Origin: Calcarisporiella thermophila CBS 279.70
Lineage: Eukaryota > Calcarisporiellomycota
Direction of reading: 5' to 3'
Assembly: GCF_041956535.1 (NCBI RefSeq)
Contig: NW_027192202.1
Location: 728,870 to 792,869, forward strand
Length of the DNA: 64,000 bases
Position 1 is the first letter of the stretch. Every line of letters begins with the position of its first letter. Positions 46,044 to 57,245 of this stretch are shown here, one piece after another. Under the pieces are notes generated by a model. It worked only from the letters and a program-made list of their open reading frames with translations, did no database searches and was not told the DNA's origin. The position numbers and the translations under genes were made by a program.

Positions 46044-47132
46044 GCATAGTCTCTTGCATCTACGCATCAGAAAATATATATTGCATTTTATTGCATTATA
46101 CCTGGTTATTTTTTTTCTGATTGGATTTTCAGTATCGCAAACGCTTTCTTTTTTTTTCGTTTGAAGGCAATTTGGTGTTTATTTTGCCCATAACAACGAC
46201 GGCAAAGATATAGTGGGGACAATGTCTTACCTTAGTCCCATCTTTCATTATGATCAAGCGCTAAATCATTTTGGGCAGAAAGCATCGTGATGAGAAATTG
46301 TGAAGTCGCCTTAGAGAAATTGCCCAAGTTTTCCCAAGCAAGATTTGAGTCTAGCCCATCAGGGTTGCCAGCCCTTACTATTGGGTTCATTGCCATCATT
46401 CAGGAAACAGTTATCAAACATCTTTGAAATACGTTCACACACGAATTATATTTCTTGTTCGATCGCTAATGCCTCATCGATGTATGCATCTCCAGCCTTA
46501 GATTTAGGTTGCATAGTGTATCCATCCAGATCTACTGCATTATCCAAAAACAGTTATGAAACCAAATATTCATATCGGGATAAATCTACATCTAACTCTG
46601 GAATTTGAAAATGTTTTCAAACATTCTTGTTTTAGGGAGAGGTAATTAGATGATGGTGTTTGCGAAGCAATTGTGAATCAATACCCAGCAAAGACGGGCT
46701 CTGTGTATACGGTATGTATTCAGAATTGTACAAACAATGATTGATTGATTTGTATTCATACTTTGTAAGTCTCCATCCTCTCAGAAAAGCATCACAACAT
46801 TTTACTACTTAAGTTTGCCTCTTTTGTTTTGGGCAGAGAGTAAATGTAAATATAATGTTTAATGTCGAGAATTATATACATTTGTTAACAATTATATGTA
46901 TATATATATCAAGACCATCCGCTGGAGTTTATAATGAAATTAGCCATTAAAGCCGTGCAAGGTAAAGGAACCGTTTCAACTTAGAAATGGTACTGTATTA
47001 GAGGAAAATAGATAAGACAAACAAACTAGCCATGAGGACTTGGAGTAAAGAGTTCAGGATGAGTCTTCTCACCAAATATGAAACTATTAAGCTACGGGAT
47101 GAATTGTATATAAGAAATATCATATCTAAGCA
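46044..47132. other. 3' intergenic region, nothing recognised
   Basis: 1.09 kb of AT-rich DNA between two convergent 3' ends. It contains a T-run near 46150 and a TA tract near 46905. Small frames such as 46345-46608 have no support. Confidence 0.4.
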
Positions 47133-50100
47133 TTATAAAGGTTGTTTTGCTTTCTCTCGTTTCGCACGCTGGAGCTCTTGTGTCCCTTGTAGTGACTCTC
47201 CTATCCCGCTTTCTTGTTCTTTTTGTTCTTTCATACCTCCTGGCCGTTTCTCGCTATGAAAAAGTTTACCTACAGATGCCTAGACAAATAGCCATCATGC
47301 TATTAACCATCTAACATCCCTCATCACAAAAAACATCGCCGTTACCTTAAAGGAGTTCTCAAAGAGCCGCAATCGTCCCCGGAACAAAATGTTTTCTTTC
47401 GATTTGCGCTTTGGGGTCTCCAGAGATTTGGATCGATTTCTCATGTGATCTGAGGCCTTATTTGCTTCGACTTCAAAACTATTCGATTTAGTAGCAAGGT
47501 TCTGTTTATGATGTTCATCTCTTGGGGCGTTGGCAGGTTCCCTTGAACTATGTAAATCACCCTTCCGCTCCCTTTCCGCGCTTTTGGAATGATGCCTCCG
47601 ATCATGCCTGCGATCCGGTTCTTTATGGGGATCACGAGGGTATGAGCGATGAGAGGATGAGCGGTGATGATAATCTTTGGAGCCTGTCCTTCTCTTTGAT
47701 TCCATCCTATCGGGCGTTCGCCCTGATCCCGCTATAGATGAACTGGGCCGTGCACTGTGTCGTGACATCCTGCTACTTTCTGCTCTATGTTTTTGGTATG
47801 CTTGAGTGAGCGTGGGTGTATGCTGGTACGACCTTAAATTGGAGGGCTTGGATTCAGACGTGGATTCATGCAATTTAGTGTGATATTGATCTGAACACGA
47901 TCCTGTGCGTCGACTATCTTGAATATCAGCTATCGGCCTCGACGGTGTCGAGTTGTGTGCTCTTGCATCTTCTGAATGTTTACCAACATATTCGTGTTGC
48001 ACATTGCTGCCAGAACTCAGTGGTGGTTCCTCGCTAATTGATGCGGGTGGAGAGGAGTATATCTTACTGCCTCGTACAATCGGTTTCGCACTGGTATCAA
48101 ATGAGTCGTGTTGATAGCCGGAAGTTCCTAAGCTCTCATCTGCGTTCGGGTCCTCAGCTCCCTCACTGCCACCGCCTGGCCTTGACAATCTTCTTGTTTC
48201 CGTGTTGCGCGTTTTGTCGTCCGCTGCGAATGTCTTGAGAATGCTTATTTTATCCTCACCCTTGACACCAGAACTGCGGTTGGAGTTTGACTCTCGGTCA
48301 TAACTGGAGAGAATCTCTTCTGGAGTAATCGCATCGCCGTTGGCACCTAATTTATGATACTCCTTGGTTTCCAAAGGGGGTATAGGTAATTGCAGGGGCG
48401 CCTTGCTGCTTGCATCCCCCTCTATATATAGCCGGTCAGCGGTGGCAGACTCACGCACCCTACTAGATTTCGTAATGTCAGGTTGCTCATTCGTTTCCAA
48501 CGGTGGCTTGGGATCGATTGAAAACGAATCCTTCAAGGGAGAAGAATAAGAAGGCAAATTCTGCTTAGCCAACTCAGTGCTAGGATGTGAAGAGGAGTTG
48601 TAGGCCTCAGCACTCCTCATTCCGTCAAAAGCTGGTTCCCCGGCATTTTTGGAACTTGCAGACACAGAACCAGTTGTGGTACTACGGCTCCTGCTTTTTT
48701 CTATGATCTCTTTGCGAACCTCCTTTTCAATATCGTAACTGGAAGCTCTTGGCATCGCAGACTTTCTATTGCCTGTAGGATCACTGAATCTCTTCGACGG
48801 ATCTTTAACTTGCGGGTGGGGCAAACTTTCGGTATTATGCGGAACCAAGCTGGAATGGGTGAGGTTGGGAGGGGGCGGAAGCTCTTTGTTGGGAGGGGGA
48901 GTTGGGAAGGGAACATTCACTAACGAACGCCTCAAGTGGCGCTTTTTACTTAACGAGTTACGGCCCCTAACGCCCGATGTTGCAATAGTGTCTTCTATGG
49001 ACTCTTTCGCTCCATTTGCATCCAAGGCATTGGCAGCAGCTAAAGCTGGATCATGGCTAGGAGCTTCAGATATAGAAATATGGTGGTCAGAGTTTTTCAA
49101 TTGAGGATCAGTTAGTTTCTCATCTGTCTTAATATCCCCACTGGTTCTTTGCTGGACTTCCCCATCTTTCTCGTGAGCATTACTCGGCAAAGGAATTTTT
49201 TGTTCTTTGGATTTCTCTTCATTCATCTCGGGTTCTTTTGGCTTAACTTTTGCTACGCTTTCTTTGACGGGTTCGTGGCCAGCTCCAAGAGATGCTGGCT
49301 TTCTTGTGTCGACACTAGTGTTAATTGAATTTTGAGTTTGACCCGGTACTTTCTGTGGAGCCGTATCGTTCGACGGGAACATCGCCGGGTGCCCAAAGAA
49401 GTCATCTGCGCTATAGTGTTTAGCTATTACGTCGGCAGTTGCCACCACAGGTATGTCGTAGACATTGGCATATGCAGGGCAATTAATGGAGTCAGCCTTC
49501 AGGTGTACATAAATAGAATATATATTAGAATAAAGCTATAAATATATGTGTACAAAACTACTCACATCGGCAGGGTATGATCGAGGCCGTAAGCTTTCTC
49601 GTTTATTTGTGTCATCCGGCACGGCATTTGCAATCGAACCCGACTAATATTACCATTAAATGTTAAAAATCATTAAACTACCCAATTTCCAAGATTAATT
49701 TACCCTTTCAGGATTCTTGCCATCGCGATTAGCTTTTCCAGTACTTTTTCTTGCACCGCTTTTTTCGGATTTACGTGCTTTTTGTCCTTTGTCTGTGTCC
49801 ATTTCTGGGCTCTTCTTATCATCCTTTTGCATTGATCTACGCCTAGATAAGCCAGGGCTGGATCCAGCAACCCAAGATTTCACTCTAATGACCTTATTCT
49901 TCCATCCAGAATTCTTGGATGAGGTGGAATCGGCCTTCTGCTCTGCACCGTCCTCCTTTGTCGTGTGCATATCTTGCTCATTTCTTGGGATCCTATCAGC
50001 AGGTGAGATGCTCTCTTCTCTAGATTTTTTCGTGATCTCTGGAGCATTCTCGTCTTCTTGAGCATTTTTGTCTTTCGAATGAACCTCGTTTCGTGGAATA

Positions 50101-50774
50101 TCCCTATCCTTTGCAGTACCCTCATCCTTTGAAATGTTCTCAGCCATTGGGATTCTCTTTGGTTTTTGGGCTTCCTCAACTCTGTAATTTTGCTGCTCTA
50201 TTGGACTTTGCCCTCCTTTTGGACTTAAATCTCTCTTCGGGCTTTGCTCTCCCTTTGGACTTTGCTCTCCCTTTGGACTTTGCTCTCTTTTTGGACTTTG
50301 CTCTCTCTGTGGGCTCTGCTCTCTCTTTGGACTACGCGCTGCTTCCGGAATATTCTCTTCCATTGAAAAATCTTCAGCTCTTGGATAATTTTCTCGTTTC
50401 ATAAAATCTTGGGAATAATCCCATGGAATAGCGTGTGGAGATCTTTCAGGCATTGCTTCATTTGAGATGTCGCCTAATCGATGCAATTCCTCGCCCCTCC
50501 TGAAATCGGACTTTCGATCCAAGGAGCGTTCGCTTGAGGCAACATCGCTCATCTCTCCCGGCTTTGGAGAAACGGCGGGGGAGAGTTTAAAGCTGAACTC
50601 CAGCCCATTTAAAAACTCGGGGAGATCGTGAAATTCGAAAAGAGAACCATAGCGAGACAAGAGATCTTGGTCTTCTTCTCAAGCGGCAAAGGAAGTAGCA
50701 CAGATTTAATATCTGAATTATCGCATTAGAGTTTAGAGCTTACCAGCTTTGTTCAATTCGGGTCCGCCAATCAT
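47133..50774 (-). CDS. Large low-complexity, charged protein with SP repeats, function unknown
   Basis: About 1,130 residues from five inferred exons. The ATG at 50774 (MIGGPELNKA) splices into EDQDLLSRYGSLFEFHDLPE, the only compact-looking region. A Lys/Glu/Ser-rich segment with a six-residue repeat (REQSPK type) follows, then VKSWVAGSSPGLSRRRSMQK, a short exon (SGSIANAVPDDTNKRESLRP), then ADSINCPAYANVYDIPVVAT and HYSADDFFGHPAMFP. The rest is disordered, with many SP/TP sites, proline stretches (PFPTPPPNKELPPPPN) and SR/HR-rich parts. The last exon ends QRAKREKAKQPL. No catalytic domain or membrane segment is seen. It could be a signalling scaffold, a phosphorylated nuclear protein or a cytoskeletal adaptor. 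I do not recognise a family. All splice borders keep frame. Confidence 0.6.
50200..50334 (-). repeat. 18-bp coding minisatellite (six-residue SP repeat)
   Basis: Seven or so tandem 18-bp units, each encoding a variant of REQSPK, lie inside the unknown low-complexity protein. Units differ mostly at the first and second codons (KR, KG, RD). Confidence 0.8.
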
Positions 50775-52102
50775 TCTCTGCCTAGGGGAATCTTGAAGAA
50801 ATTCAGGAGTAAAAAAGGGATGTCAAAAGGAAAAGAGAAGCGCAGAGAATATAATAGAAGAGAGCGTTTTGCGCGAAAAAAAGTGAAAGGTGAAAAAACC
50901 GTGGTTCAGCAAAAGTCATTCGTAAGTTATCCCTGGATTGAAGCAATGGGCGTGGAAGGATTATTCTTACTGGAAAACGGCCGGGGTGTTTCGATTGAGG
51001 TGTTCACTAGTCCAAAAACCGATTCATGCGAAACCGCCTGTTAAATGAACAGCAGATTGCTGGAAACATAGACCCCATCCGATTGCCGTCTTTGACTTTG
51101 AACCTAGATGGCTTCTGAAACGCTGTCCGTCATCGAGAGAGATTAATATGTCTTGAAGTGTATCTCACTGACACCCCAACTCTGCATAGGAAAACCAGAC
51201 ACTATGGTGTGGTACAATAGTATCCGCTTTTATGTGCGTATAATCAACATTTCCCCTTTTTCACTCATATCACGGCGCAAGCGTTCTTTGGACTCACACA
51301 TGTCTCTTGGCGTTCCAAAATAAACATGCAAATTAATAGCTTATACAAATACAAATATAAGAGCGACTATAGCTGCTCAATTAGTCCATTCTGCTTGCTT
51401 CATAGTAACCTTATTTAAATGCCTTAAATTATCTGCAAAACACTCGATCAGTTTAAATAGCTATCCGTGAATACTTCACAATGATTGAATTTTATTCTTT
51501 AAGGGGGCGTGCTGTTGGATTTGTTAATACCCCAGTTGATTATATATCTTATCATGCGGAGGAGGCCAAGCAGCCAACACATCTTTATATTGTCAAGCCT
51601 CTTGGAGTGGAGGGGAAGTTCACTGATATTGATTCATGCTTAATTAATTGAAGATATACTGCAGGCCTGATCGAAAGCTTAACCTATATAAATCAACAAA
51701 AAATTTATTGCATCCATCCTTGATATTCTTGGAATAAACTAGAGTGTCTAATGAATGATCACTTGAGGATATTATAAAAAGGAAAATTCTAGCGCCTTTT
51801 AATTGTAGGATGATTTACATAATAATTTAGCCCAAGATTATGTAAAGCATTGAGAGGAATTCTTCTCTCCTTCAAGTAAAGGAAAAGGTATAGATTGAGC
51901 TAGATTGTATGTTGCATCTCATAAAATGGGCGACTTTCATTGAAGCAATCCCGGTATATGAATGATCACAAAATCTATATTTTCAACAAGCATAAAATAT
52001 TCGTATTAAGTCGGATTAAAGATGAAATAGGGAAATGGTGAATTGGTGGGAAATTTCGGTTTTCTTCTAGGCACGATATTCTAACATCCCATATCCCTGC
52101 AT
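50775..52102. other. Intergenic region, only weak short ORFs
   Basis: 1.33 kb between the start of the low-complexity gene and the stop of the rhomboid gene. The frame at 50793-51044 is lysine/arginine-rich at its start and overlaps the expected 5' region, so it is not supported. A 56-residue frame at 51481 is listed separately. Confidence 0.4.
51481..51651 (+). CDS. Possible small ORF (56 aa), unrecognised
   Basis: ATG to TGA frame reading MIEFYSLRGRAVGFVNTPVD and ending DIDSCLIN, with QPTHLYIVKPLGVEGKFTDI in its second half. Composition looks protein-like and the strand differs from both neighbours, but no splice partner, promoter or family was found. It may be a gene remnant. Confidence 0.2.
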   Translation: MIEFYSLRGRAVGFVNTPVDYISYHAEEAKQPTHLYIVKPLGVEGKFTDIDSCLIN

Positions 52103-53245
52103 TTACCACCATCGTTCTCGTCTTGATTTCTCCTCTTGCAACCTCTTTTGCTGCTGTTTCCGCCATTCATTCAATTGTTCTTGTAACGGATTCCAAATCA
52201 TACGCCTGCCAAAGTCTTGGTATGCGTAGGCGATGCCAAAACTGGCCCCTGCCAAATGTGCGACATGATCGAAGAGCTGCCACCCACGCAATAGTCCAAC
52301 CACATCCAGAGCCATCAAACAGGGAAGTGCAACACCAATCTTGATGGGAATAAACGGTAGAAAGATGATATATACACTTGCTTCAGGATGCTGTACAGCG
52401 CACGCACTCAAACACCCGAACAATGCACCTGACGCGCCCAGCGAGGGAAGAACAAGTTGCCGTCTTCCGCTCTGGGAAACGAGATGACTGACTAGGGAAG
52501 AAGTGGTCGCTCCGGTGAGATAGAAGGCAAGAAACTGTTCTCTTCCCAAAAAGTCATGCACCACGCCCCCAAAAGACCAAAGGGCCATCATGTTGACGGC
52601 AAAATGCCACATTTCTCTGTGAGAGAAAGCTGATGTTAACATTGTCACGAGTCGGTTGGAACTCGGATGATGGGTGAACCATCGCTGCATGAAGGGTTGT
52701 AGGCGGGGAACTTGCCAGGCGGCAAATACCAGAGTATTGATGGCAATCAACACGGCCAGAGTCTGATCTCTTTCGCGCATCGAAATCCATTTTTCGCCTA
52801 TGGAAAGCCATGCACTTTGAACAGCATCAGGCACACCCCATGACTTGAGTTTTGTCAGTTGGTGACGAAGTGTCTCGCGTGCAAGCTGTGCGCGGTATCG
52901 GACCGCGTCTGCAACTGTTGGTTCCCAGGGGCGTGTCCACGAACGAAGTCGCTTATATATCGAGAGCCGATGGTGTTCATGCCATAGAGCTGCAGTCCCA
53001 AATGCCACAGTCGCAACACCGACGGTAAATAGTATGGGTTTAGTCATGGTCTGGTTGGATCCACTACGAAATTGGCTACGCCAAGGCGGTCTAAGAATGG
53101 GCGGATTAGGTCGACTCCATGAGCGAGGGTGGCTACGGAATGGACGCAAAATCTGGAGTGTGGAGGACCCATATTTGCTGTGTAAACCTGTGTGAATTGA
53201 CGTGTGTTTCCAAGTTAAATTCGTACGCACAATGCTCATTAGCAT
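52103..53245 (-). CDS. PCP1: Mitochondrial inner-membrane rhomboid protease (Pcp1/PARL)
   Basis: Intramembrane serine protease that processes dynamin-like and peroxidase precursors in mitochondria. Single exon. The start is placed at ATG 53245, since upstream frame lacks an ATG; this gives 380 residues with a basic, acid-free presequence (RPFRSHPRSWSRPNPP). Motifs: WHFAVNMMALWSFGGVVHDF, the nucleophile loop SLGASGALFGCLSA, and FDHVAHLAGASFGIAYA with the catalytic His. Hydrophobic helices before and between suit the six-plus-one PARL layout. The C-terminus is a charged helical tail with repeated Arg, Lys and Glu. Divergent from ALG14 with 149 bp between starts, so they likely share a promoter. 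Confidence 0.92.
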   Translation of the reverse strand: MLMSIVRTNLTWKHTSIHTGLHSKYGSSTLQILRPFRSHPRSWSRPNPPILRPPWRSQFRSGSNQTMTKPILFTVGVATVAFGTAALWHEHHRLSIYKRLRSWTRPWEPTVADAVRYRAQLARETLRHQLTKLKSWGVPDAVQSAWLSIGEKWISMRERDQTLAVLIAINTLVFAAWQVPRLQPFMQRWFTHHPSSNRLVTMLTSAFSHREMWHFAVNMMALWSFGGVVHDFLGREQFLAFYLTGATTSSLVSHLVSQSGRRQLVLPSLGASGALFGCLSACAVQHPEASVYIIFLPFIPIKIGVALPCLMALDVVGLLRGWQLFDHVAHLAGASFGIAYAYQDFGRRMIWNPLQEQLNEWRKQQQKRLQEEKSRRERWW

Positions 53246-53394
53246 TCCGAATCGATCTGTATTGTTTGAGAGGCAAAGATTTGTAAATCGGTTCCTGGCT
53301 GTGACTTGAATTAAAATCAAGGAAGTCACGTAAGCCAGCTCTGAAAAAAAGGGGATGATATAGGTTATTAGATAGAAGGGAGGAAGAAAGAAAA

Positions 53395-54069
53395 ATGACC
53401 CATATTCTCTTTGTATATATTCTTCTATTTGTTTTTATAATATGTCTGTTCATTTTTCGACTCTATCTCGTAATTCCTCCCAATGTGCCATTTATTCCTC
53501 AAGAGTCATCCAATCCGAGATCTCGCAAAGGTACAATTAAAACGTGTATTTTTCTGGGATCAGGAGGTCATTCGGCTGAAATGCTTCAGCTGGTTTCGGG
53601 TCTCAACATGCAGCGGTACACCCCACGCATTTATGTTGTCTCCCAGGATGATCATCTCAGTGCTGCCAAGGCCCGCGAATTCGAACACTCACTCGGCTCG
53701 ATGTATGGGCGTGATTATTTGATAAGGCACATTTTACGTGCAAGACAAGTAGGGCAGCCGTGGCTCACGACACCTTGGAGTGTATTGCAATGCATGCTAT
53801 CAGCAGTACGGATTGTTCTTGGAGATAGGCCGGATGTACTAATTTGCAATGGGCCAGGGAGCTGTGTGCCATTGTGTGTTCTCGCGTATATCCCAAGAAT
53901 ATTCGGCCTGGCCTATACCCGACTCTTGTATGTAGAGTCATTTGCGCGAACCCACTCGCTCTCGCTCTCGGGGAGATTGTTAATACGGTTTGTGGATCGG
54001 TTCATTGTACAGTGGCCAAGTCTTGCCCTCAAATATCGGCGTGCTGAAAACGCCGGAATTCTTGTGTAG
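53395..54069 (+). CDS. ALG14: UDP-GlcNAc transferase subunit Alg14
   Basis: ER membrane anchor that recruits Alg13 to add the second GlcNAc to the dolichol-linked N-glycan precursor. Single exon, 224 residues. An N-terminal membrane helix (HILFVYILLFVFIICLFIF) is followed by TCIFLGSGGHSAEMLQLV, the Alg14 signature, then YVVSQDDHLSAAKAREFE, REARQVGQ-like basic loop (RARQVGQPW), RPDVLICNGPGSCVPLCVLA, LLYVESFARTHSLSLSGRLL, and the C-terminal FIVQWPSLALKY. All conserved family segments are present and the length is typical. Confidence 0.95.
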   Translation: MTHILFVYILLFVFIICLFIFRLYLVIPPNVPFIPQESSNPRSRKGTIKTCIFLGSGGHSAEMLQLVSGLNMQRYTPRIYVVSQDDHLSAAKAREFEHSLGSMYGRDYLIRHILRARQVGQPWLTTPWSVLQCMLSAVRIVLGDRPDVLICNGPGSCVPLCVLAYIPRIFGLAYTRLLYVESFARTHSLSLSGRLLIRFVDRFIVQWPSLALKYRRAENAGILV

Positions 54070-54200
54070 AAAGACTTCCATGTGTATCAATGTTTTATTA
54101 AACAGCGAATCCAAAGTATTTGTAAATAATCCTTCAAGTCACAAGTAATTGATGAGAGCAATTATATAAGAACGAAAACAAGGTCTCACGGGAATGCAGC

Positions 54201-55346
54201 TTAATCTTTCTCGGAAAGCCTCTGAAGGTGCTCATCGATTTCAGTCTCTGATAGCGTCCGGAATTTAGGATTATCTTCGGTTACTAATCCAATCTCGATC
54301 TCATTTGCCTTGAAATCGGCCGAAAGCACACTCGAGAGGGTTGTGATGGCCAACTACCCATTAAAAACATCACTCGAAGATATAAGCATCGCAACTCCAT
54401 AAATAAAATGAAAAATAAAATCTCTGTACCTCAATTGTATCGTCCAGATTTAGCTGTGGATCCTTCTTCAGCTTCTTCTCAAGATAGTTGAGTGCCTCTT
54501 GTTGCTTTGCGCCAGCGGCGGTCGCCCTGTAAGCAACGAAGTAACCGGCAGGATCACATTTGTACAGTTGTGGGCCGCGTTCGTCATCAAACCCGATCAG
54601 GGTCATGGCTAAGGAAATAAACTTGGCGTGTTAATAAACGGCAAGAGAATATGAAAGGTGTATTTTTGATATTCTTTGGGAGCACTTACACACGCCAAGC
54701 GGTCTCATAGCAGCGTGTTGCGTGTACACTTGGTTGATATTAGCTATGCGGCGGGCGAGCATGTCTGTTGGGATTTCATAGCCAAATTTGTAGCGGAATT
54801 CAGCTGCCTCTTGGCGAGCACGCGTTACTTGTGAGCGCGCATCAGCTTAAATAACAAAAGGGTGCACAAAAAGTCAGCTCTATGCCCGTCTTGTTAAAAA
54901 ATAGAAAAACAAAAGTATATTCACCGATCATTCCTGTCATTACACACCCAATCTTCGGTGTTAGTTGGAAAATATGGGTGATGGTGGATGGATCCAACAG
55001 CTTATCCTGGGAAAAAAAATTATTACATGCAGCATATACATTTGCTGTTCAAACGTTTTAAAGTCGCAAAGTGATACCAACCGGAACTTTCCTCTGAGTT
55101 ATGATGACAACACTGTCCTTTCCACGAACACCAACCGAAGTTATGCCTGCGTTGGAAATTGCCTTGAAAGCATACTCTAGAAGAGTTTGTTTACGAGAGA
55201 CATGGCATTAATGATGATTTCGGGGGGCCGAGAGCTCTTGAATATATTCGGATAGAGAACAATCACTCACCAACTTGATAAAGCCGCCCCTCAGGCGAAA
55301 AGATAGTGATGTGACGATCGTAACCAGCACTAGTACCCCTGCTCAT
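54201..55346 (-). CDS. SCL1: 20S proteasome subunit alpha 1 (Scl1 / PSMA6)
   Basis: Alpha-ring subunit of the 20S proteasome. Five exons from ATG 55346. The N-terminus [20 protein letters not shown] followed by RLYQVEYAFKAI is the alpha-type signature of this subunit. [78 protein letters not shown] and [20 protein letters not shown] follow. The C-terminus is [20 protein letters not shown]. Sequence order identifies PSMA6/Scl1 rather than another alpha subunit. Co-located with a proteasome assembly factor gene (PBA1) only at a distance of about 47 kb. Confidence 0.95.
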
Positions 55347-55527
55347 TTTTTAAAAGCGAATCAATGCAGTGAATTTTTTTTTGCCGCCGACGATGCTCTT
55401 TTGAATAAAAGATATACGCGTTCAATTGAAGGCTGACGCAACTCACGGCGCAGCCACCTGTGACTTGCTCGTAAACAATTTTTCCTCGGTGCAATTTCCT
55501 CAGCACTTCATCATAAAATAATACATA

Positions 55528-56212
55528 ATGTCACAGGCCATCGGCAAGGTAGGTCATGAGTGAATGAGTTACTTCAAATAATCAAATACCATCAACTACA
55601 TTTTTGGGCCGCTCATTTAGACGGCGCTTGCATACGCACGGGTATGGCATCTAGTCGATGCGAAGAACCGTGTGCTTGGTCGGATGTCTACAAATATTGC
55701 TACTACTTTAATGGGAAAACACAAGCCGATCTACGATCCCTCCTGTAAATATATTCATCGCCTATAGAAAGACCTCGAATTGTAAACTAATGCGTTTCTA
55801 TCTGACAGCCGACTGCGGTGACTACGTTGTTGTGATCAATGCCAAAGATGTGCTAGTGACAGGCCGTAAAGCTGAACAGAAGCTCTATCGCCATCACACT
55901 GGACACCCGGGTGGACTAAAGGAAATTCCATACAGCCGCATGATGGAAAGAGAACCTGAGCAGGTGGGTTAAAGTGTCATTTGTTTTCTTAGAGCGCATT
56001 TTTAAGTGTGCTCCATTGCGATTCTTTTACAGATTATTCGAAAGGCAGTGTCAGGCATGTTGCCTAAAAACAGACTGCGGGATGTTCGGTTGAAACGACT
56101 ATTTGTTTTCCCCGACGACAAGCATCCTTATGAGCAGAACATTATCAAAAGATACGACGAATTTCAAGAGTTAGAGTCAACCAAGAGTGAAAACCAAACG
56201 AACACCGCTTGA
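55528..56212 (+). CDS. MRPL23: Mitochondrial ribosomal protein uL13m (L13)
   Basis: Large-subunit mitochondrial ribosomal protein. Four exons (first MSQAIGK from ATG 55528). Spliced sequence shows [80 protein letters not shown], and [20 protein letters not shown] with [12 protein letters not shown], all L13 family segments. About 165 residues, like yeast Mrpl23. The first ten residues are too few for a long presequence, as often in this protein. Divergent from the proteasome gene with 181 bp between starts. Confidence 0.93.
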
Positions 56213-56454
56213 GTACACCTCACTTAACCTTCTCGATATCTTACTGTATTATACGTCGAAATAAAACAAGATAGATTTTGTTGAAGCTTTTTTAGCCTTT
56301 TTTATATGCAACCTAGCCCAAGCTGTCTATTGAGTGCGGATTTAGCATTTGAAATTAAGAGGTCTAAAACCAAATGCTAGTTTTTGTGACTGGCTCGCGT
56401 TTCCAAAGTAAAAAAAATCGCTTTCCAGGATCTTCGCGTCATTAAGATAGAGAA

Positions 56455-57124
56455 ATGACATCTTATTACTTTGCGATTGTAGGCACAAGCGACAACCCCC
56501 TATATGAGACCGAGTTTGGAACATCAATTAAAAGTGCAAAGGATGGAGCAACAAAGGTTCACACATATTTACTTCTTCTCTCAGCTTGAATTAATTTTCA
56601 TACTAATGTATTCAACAGAAAGATGAGAGCCGCCACCTCAATCAATTCATCGTACACTCATCGCTGGATATAGTCGAGGAGCTTCAGTGGAATTTAAATA
56701 CCACGTAAGTGGAATAGTAACTTTTCCGCATTTTATGGAAATTAAATCCTTTTTCAGACATCTTAAAACTGTAGATAAATTTAACGATTATCTTATATCT
56801 GCATTCATCACACCTGGAGGTTAGAATAGATCTATTTAGTGCCATGTAAGTATCTCTTAACATGTGTATTATTATAGGTATAAAATTTGTATTATTACAC
56901 GATTCAAAAAGTGATGATGGTATTCGGAGCTTCTTTAATGATTGTTTTGAGCTCTACATCAAGGTAGTTGAACATAGAATCTCATCCAAGTTTCCGCGCT
57001 AACTATGATTTATCCTTCTCATTGCTAGACACTGATGAATCCCTTCTACGAAGTCAATTCCCCCATTACATCTCCGATTTTCGACTCTAAAGTTCGGCAA
57101 CTAGCAAAACGATACCTTGGATAA
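56455..57124 (+). CDS. TRS20: TRAPP complex subunit Trs20/TRAPPC2 (sedlin)
   Basis: Core subunit of the TRAPP tethering and Rab-exchange complexes acting at ER-Golgi and Golgi traffic. Five exons; ATG 56455. Spliced: [98 protein letters not shown] and [14 protein letters not shown]. This is the longin-type sedlin fold at the standard length of about 140 residues. The residues around the conserved Asp near the centre (VDKFNDY) are intact. Convergent with CMS1, with 121 bp between stops. Confidence 0.95.
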
Positions 57125-57245
57125 TCTCTTTGCTTAAGCTTGTTCTCTTTTAATATAAAGCTGTAGTTTAAGTCTCCAGAACCAGCAAAGCCTCCCATTA
57201 GGGTTTCTTAAGTAAATACATCCATTATTAAATATGAGTTAAGTT

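Noticed and set aside
46345-46608. 87-residue frame between GDE1 and the low-complexity gene
   Set aside because: No motif; AT-rich 3' intergenic setting.
50793-51044. 83-residue basic frame next to the low-complexity gene
   Set aside because: Begins within the expected leader of the opposite-strand gene and has no recognisable domain or splice context.
52103-53329. Extended PCP1 frame starting at 53329
   Set aside because: The first codon is GTG; a first in-frame ATG at 53245 gives a sensible mitochondrial presequence.
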